Of a DNA stretch of 6,648 bases, positions 5,164 to 6,648 are shown piece by piece. Under the pieces are notes generated by a model, which worked only from the letters and a program-made list of their open reading frames with translations, was not told the DNA's origin and searched no databases. The first letter of the stretch is position 1. Every line of letters starts with the position of its first letter. The DNA comes from Ruminococcus sp. UBA3280 (GTDB taxonomy: Bacteria; Bacillota; Clostridia; Oscillospirales; Ruminococcaceae), in the NCBI GenBank assembly GCA_002362175.1, contig DETU01000005.1:1-6648 (forward strand), given 5' to 3'. The translations under genes were made by a program, and so were the position numbers.

Positions 5164-6648
5164 TTACTTGTTGAGTCTTGCTTCAATCTTGTCAAGTTCT
5201 TCATAGAGAGCCTTAGGAACGTTACCGCCCTTAGCAGCAATATCATCATTGTAATATCTACGCATTTCAGCGATTTCCTTAGTCCAGAGTTCCTTGTCAA
5301 CAGCGAGGAGCTTATCCATGATTTCAGGAGTAACTTCGTCCTCAATACCTGCAACGTTGATGTCCTCTTTCTTAGGAAGATAACCGATAGCTGTTTCGTC
5401 AGCATCAACAGTTCCTTCACATCTCTTGATAATCCAATCGAGAACACGCATATTATCGCCAAAACCGGGCCAGATGAAGTTACCGTTTTCGTCCTGCTTG
5501 AACCAGTTAACATTGAAAATCTTAGGAGCCTTGTCGCCAAGCTTTTCACCCATTTCAAGCCAGTGAGCCCAGTAGTCGCCGACGTTGTAACCAATGAACG
5601 GCTTCATAGCCATCGGGTCATGACGGAGAACGCCTACAGCACCTGTTGCAGCAGCAGTTGTTTCAGAAGAAACAGCTGAACCGATGTAAGTACCGTGTGT
5701 CCAGTCAAATGACTGATAAACGAGAGGAGTTGTAGATGCACGTCTGCCACCGAAAATAATAGCAGAAATCGGAACACCTGCGGGGTTGTTGAATTCAGAT
5801 GAAAGGCAAGGACAGTTTTCAGCAGGAGCTGTGAAACGTGAGTTGGGGTGAGCAAGAGTATTTCCTGCTTCTGTATACTCAACACCGTTAACCTTTGCAC
5901 CCTTCCATTCTGTTGCGTCAACAGGAGGATTCTTGTCGAGCTTTTCCCACCATACAGTACCTTCAGCGTTGTTAAGAGCAACGTTTGTGAAGATAGTATT
6001 CTTCATTGTGCAGTGGAGAGCGTTCGGGTTGGACTTTTCGTTAGTTCCGGGAGCAACACCGAAGAAACCGTTTTCGGGGTTGATAGCATAAAGTCTGCCG
6101 TCCTCACCGGGTTTCATCCAGGCAATATCGTCACCTACTGTGAATACTTCATAACCGTCCTTCTTGTATCCCTCCGGAGGAATAAGCATAGCAAGGTTTG
6201 TCTTACCGCAGGCAGACGGGAAAGCAGCTGTGATGTACTTGATTTCGCCGTCAGGCTTCTTAACGCCAAGAATAAGCATATGTTCAGCCATCCAGCCTTC
6301 ATTCTTACCCTGGAATGAAGCAATACGGAGAGCGAAACACTTCTTGCCGAGAAGAACGTTTCCGCCGTATGCAGAGTTGATAGACCAGATTGTGTTGTCC
6401 TCAGGGAACTGTACAATATATCTTTCTTCAGGATTAACGTCAGCTTTTGAGTGGAGACCTCTTACGAAGTCATTGGAAACGTCGCCGAGATTCTTGAATG
6501 CGTCTGCACCCATTCTTGTCATGATGTTCATATTGAGAACAACATAAATAGAATCAGTAACTTCAACGCCTACCTTAGCGAGAGGTGAACCGATAGGACC
6601 CATTGAATAAGGAATAACATACATTGTTCTGCCCTTCATAACTCCGTC
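5164..6648 (-). CDS. pckG: GTP-dependent phosphoenolpyruvate carboxykinase, 5'-partial
   Basis: PEPCK interconverts oxaloacetate plus GTP with PEP, CO2 and GDP in the cytoplasm. In fermentative gut clostridia it often runs towards oxaloacetate for succinate formation. That direction is inference here. The frame runs off the window end: codons for D-G-V precede the internal ATG at 6639, so the first roughly 100 residues of the usual ~600 are missing and 494 are seen. Counting from that Met: MKGRTMYVIPYSMGPIGSP (1-19), GKKCFALRIA (98-107), AEHMLILG (118-125), the P-loop AAFPSACGKTN (138-148) with the reactive Cys144, GDDIAWM (169-175) with the metal-binding Asp, and FGGRR (296-300). The guanine pocket F380, F388, F393, N396 matches the F-x7-F-x4-F-x2-N spacing of vertebrate GTP-PEPCK, excluding the ATP-type pckA family. 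Lys is nearly always AAG, suggesting high expression. It ends at a strong terminator. Confidence 0.97.
   Translation of the reverse strand, partial: DGVMKGRTMYVIPYSMGPIGSPLAKVGVEVTDSIYVVLNMNIMTRMGADAFKNLGDVSNDFVRGLHSKADVNPEERYIVQFPEDNTIWSINSAYGGNVLLGKKCFALRIASFQGKNEGWMAEHMLILGVKKPDGEIKYITAAFPSACGKTNLAMLIPPEGYKKDGYEVFTVGDDIAWMKPGEDGRLYAINPENGFFGVAPGTNEKSNPNALHCTMKNTIFTNVALNNAEGTVWWEKLDKNPPVDATEWKGAKVNGVEYTEAGNTLAHPNSRFTAPAENCPCLSSEFNNPAGVPISAIIFGGRRASTTPLVYQSFDWTHGTYIGSAVSSETTAAATGAVGVLRHDPMAMKPFIGYNVGDYWAHWLEMGEKLGDKAPKIFNVNWFKQDENGNFIWPGFGDNMRVLDWIIKRCEGTVDADETAIGYLPKKEDINVAGIEDEVTPEIMDKLLAVDKELWTKEIAEMRRYYNDDIAAKGGNVPKALYEELDKIEARLNK

Noticed and set aside
5076..5594. Minus-strand 172-codon frame overlapping the 3' end of pckG in another frame
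   Set aside because: It overlaps strongly conserved pckG sequence and runs through the pckG terminator. Its composition is shadow-like with no family motif.

Overview
The window is an AT-rich chromosomal segment of a low-GC Gram-positive bacterium, most likely a gut or rumen clostridium of the Ruminococcus/Oscillospiraceae type. That placement is inference. It rests on AGGAGG-like ribosome sites, A/T-rich promoters with extended -10 elements, a DUF421-DUF4363 gene pair, a cytidylate-kinase-like P-loop protein and a GTP-type PEP carboxykinase. No mobile element, CRISPR array, tRNA or rRNA was seen.

Layout. (1) Positions 1-1044, plus strand: the 3' part of an unrecognised repeat-rich, apparently cytoplasmic protein. 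It carries three near-perfect 23-residue repeats and a second, degenerate repeat array, and a terminator hairpin starts inside its stop codon. (2) 1146-1580, plus: mscL, the large-conductance mechanosensitive channel, with its own candidate promoter. (3) A bidirectional terminator near 1658-1681 separates mscL from a minus-strand series covering the rest of the window. In transcription order this is pckG (5' end outside the window), a CNNM/CBS/CorC transporter, a cytidylate-kinase-like protein, a DUF421 (YetF-like) membrane protein, and a DUF4363 membrane-anchored protein overlapping it by 4 bp.

Transcription units. pckG ends at a strong terminator (5116-5144). The CNNM gene and the kinase-like gene each have an extended -10 promoter, and the two promoters share 16 of 17 core bases. 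The kinase-like unit ends at a terminator (2837-2868), preceded by an unexplained cluster of nested inverted repeats (2869-2951). DUF421 and DUF4363 look translationally coupled.

The genes do not form one pathway. Three of the units concern the membrane and ion or osmotic homeostasis (MscL, CNNM/CorC, DUF421-DUF4363), while pckG is central carbon metabolism and, judged by its codon use, highly expressed. I see no convincing new multi-gene system. The items most worth a second look are the two-array repeat protein and the nested hairpin cluster between the kinase-like gene and DUF421. The only gene-free gaps are about 200 bp or less.
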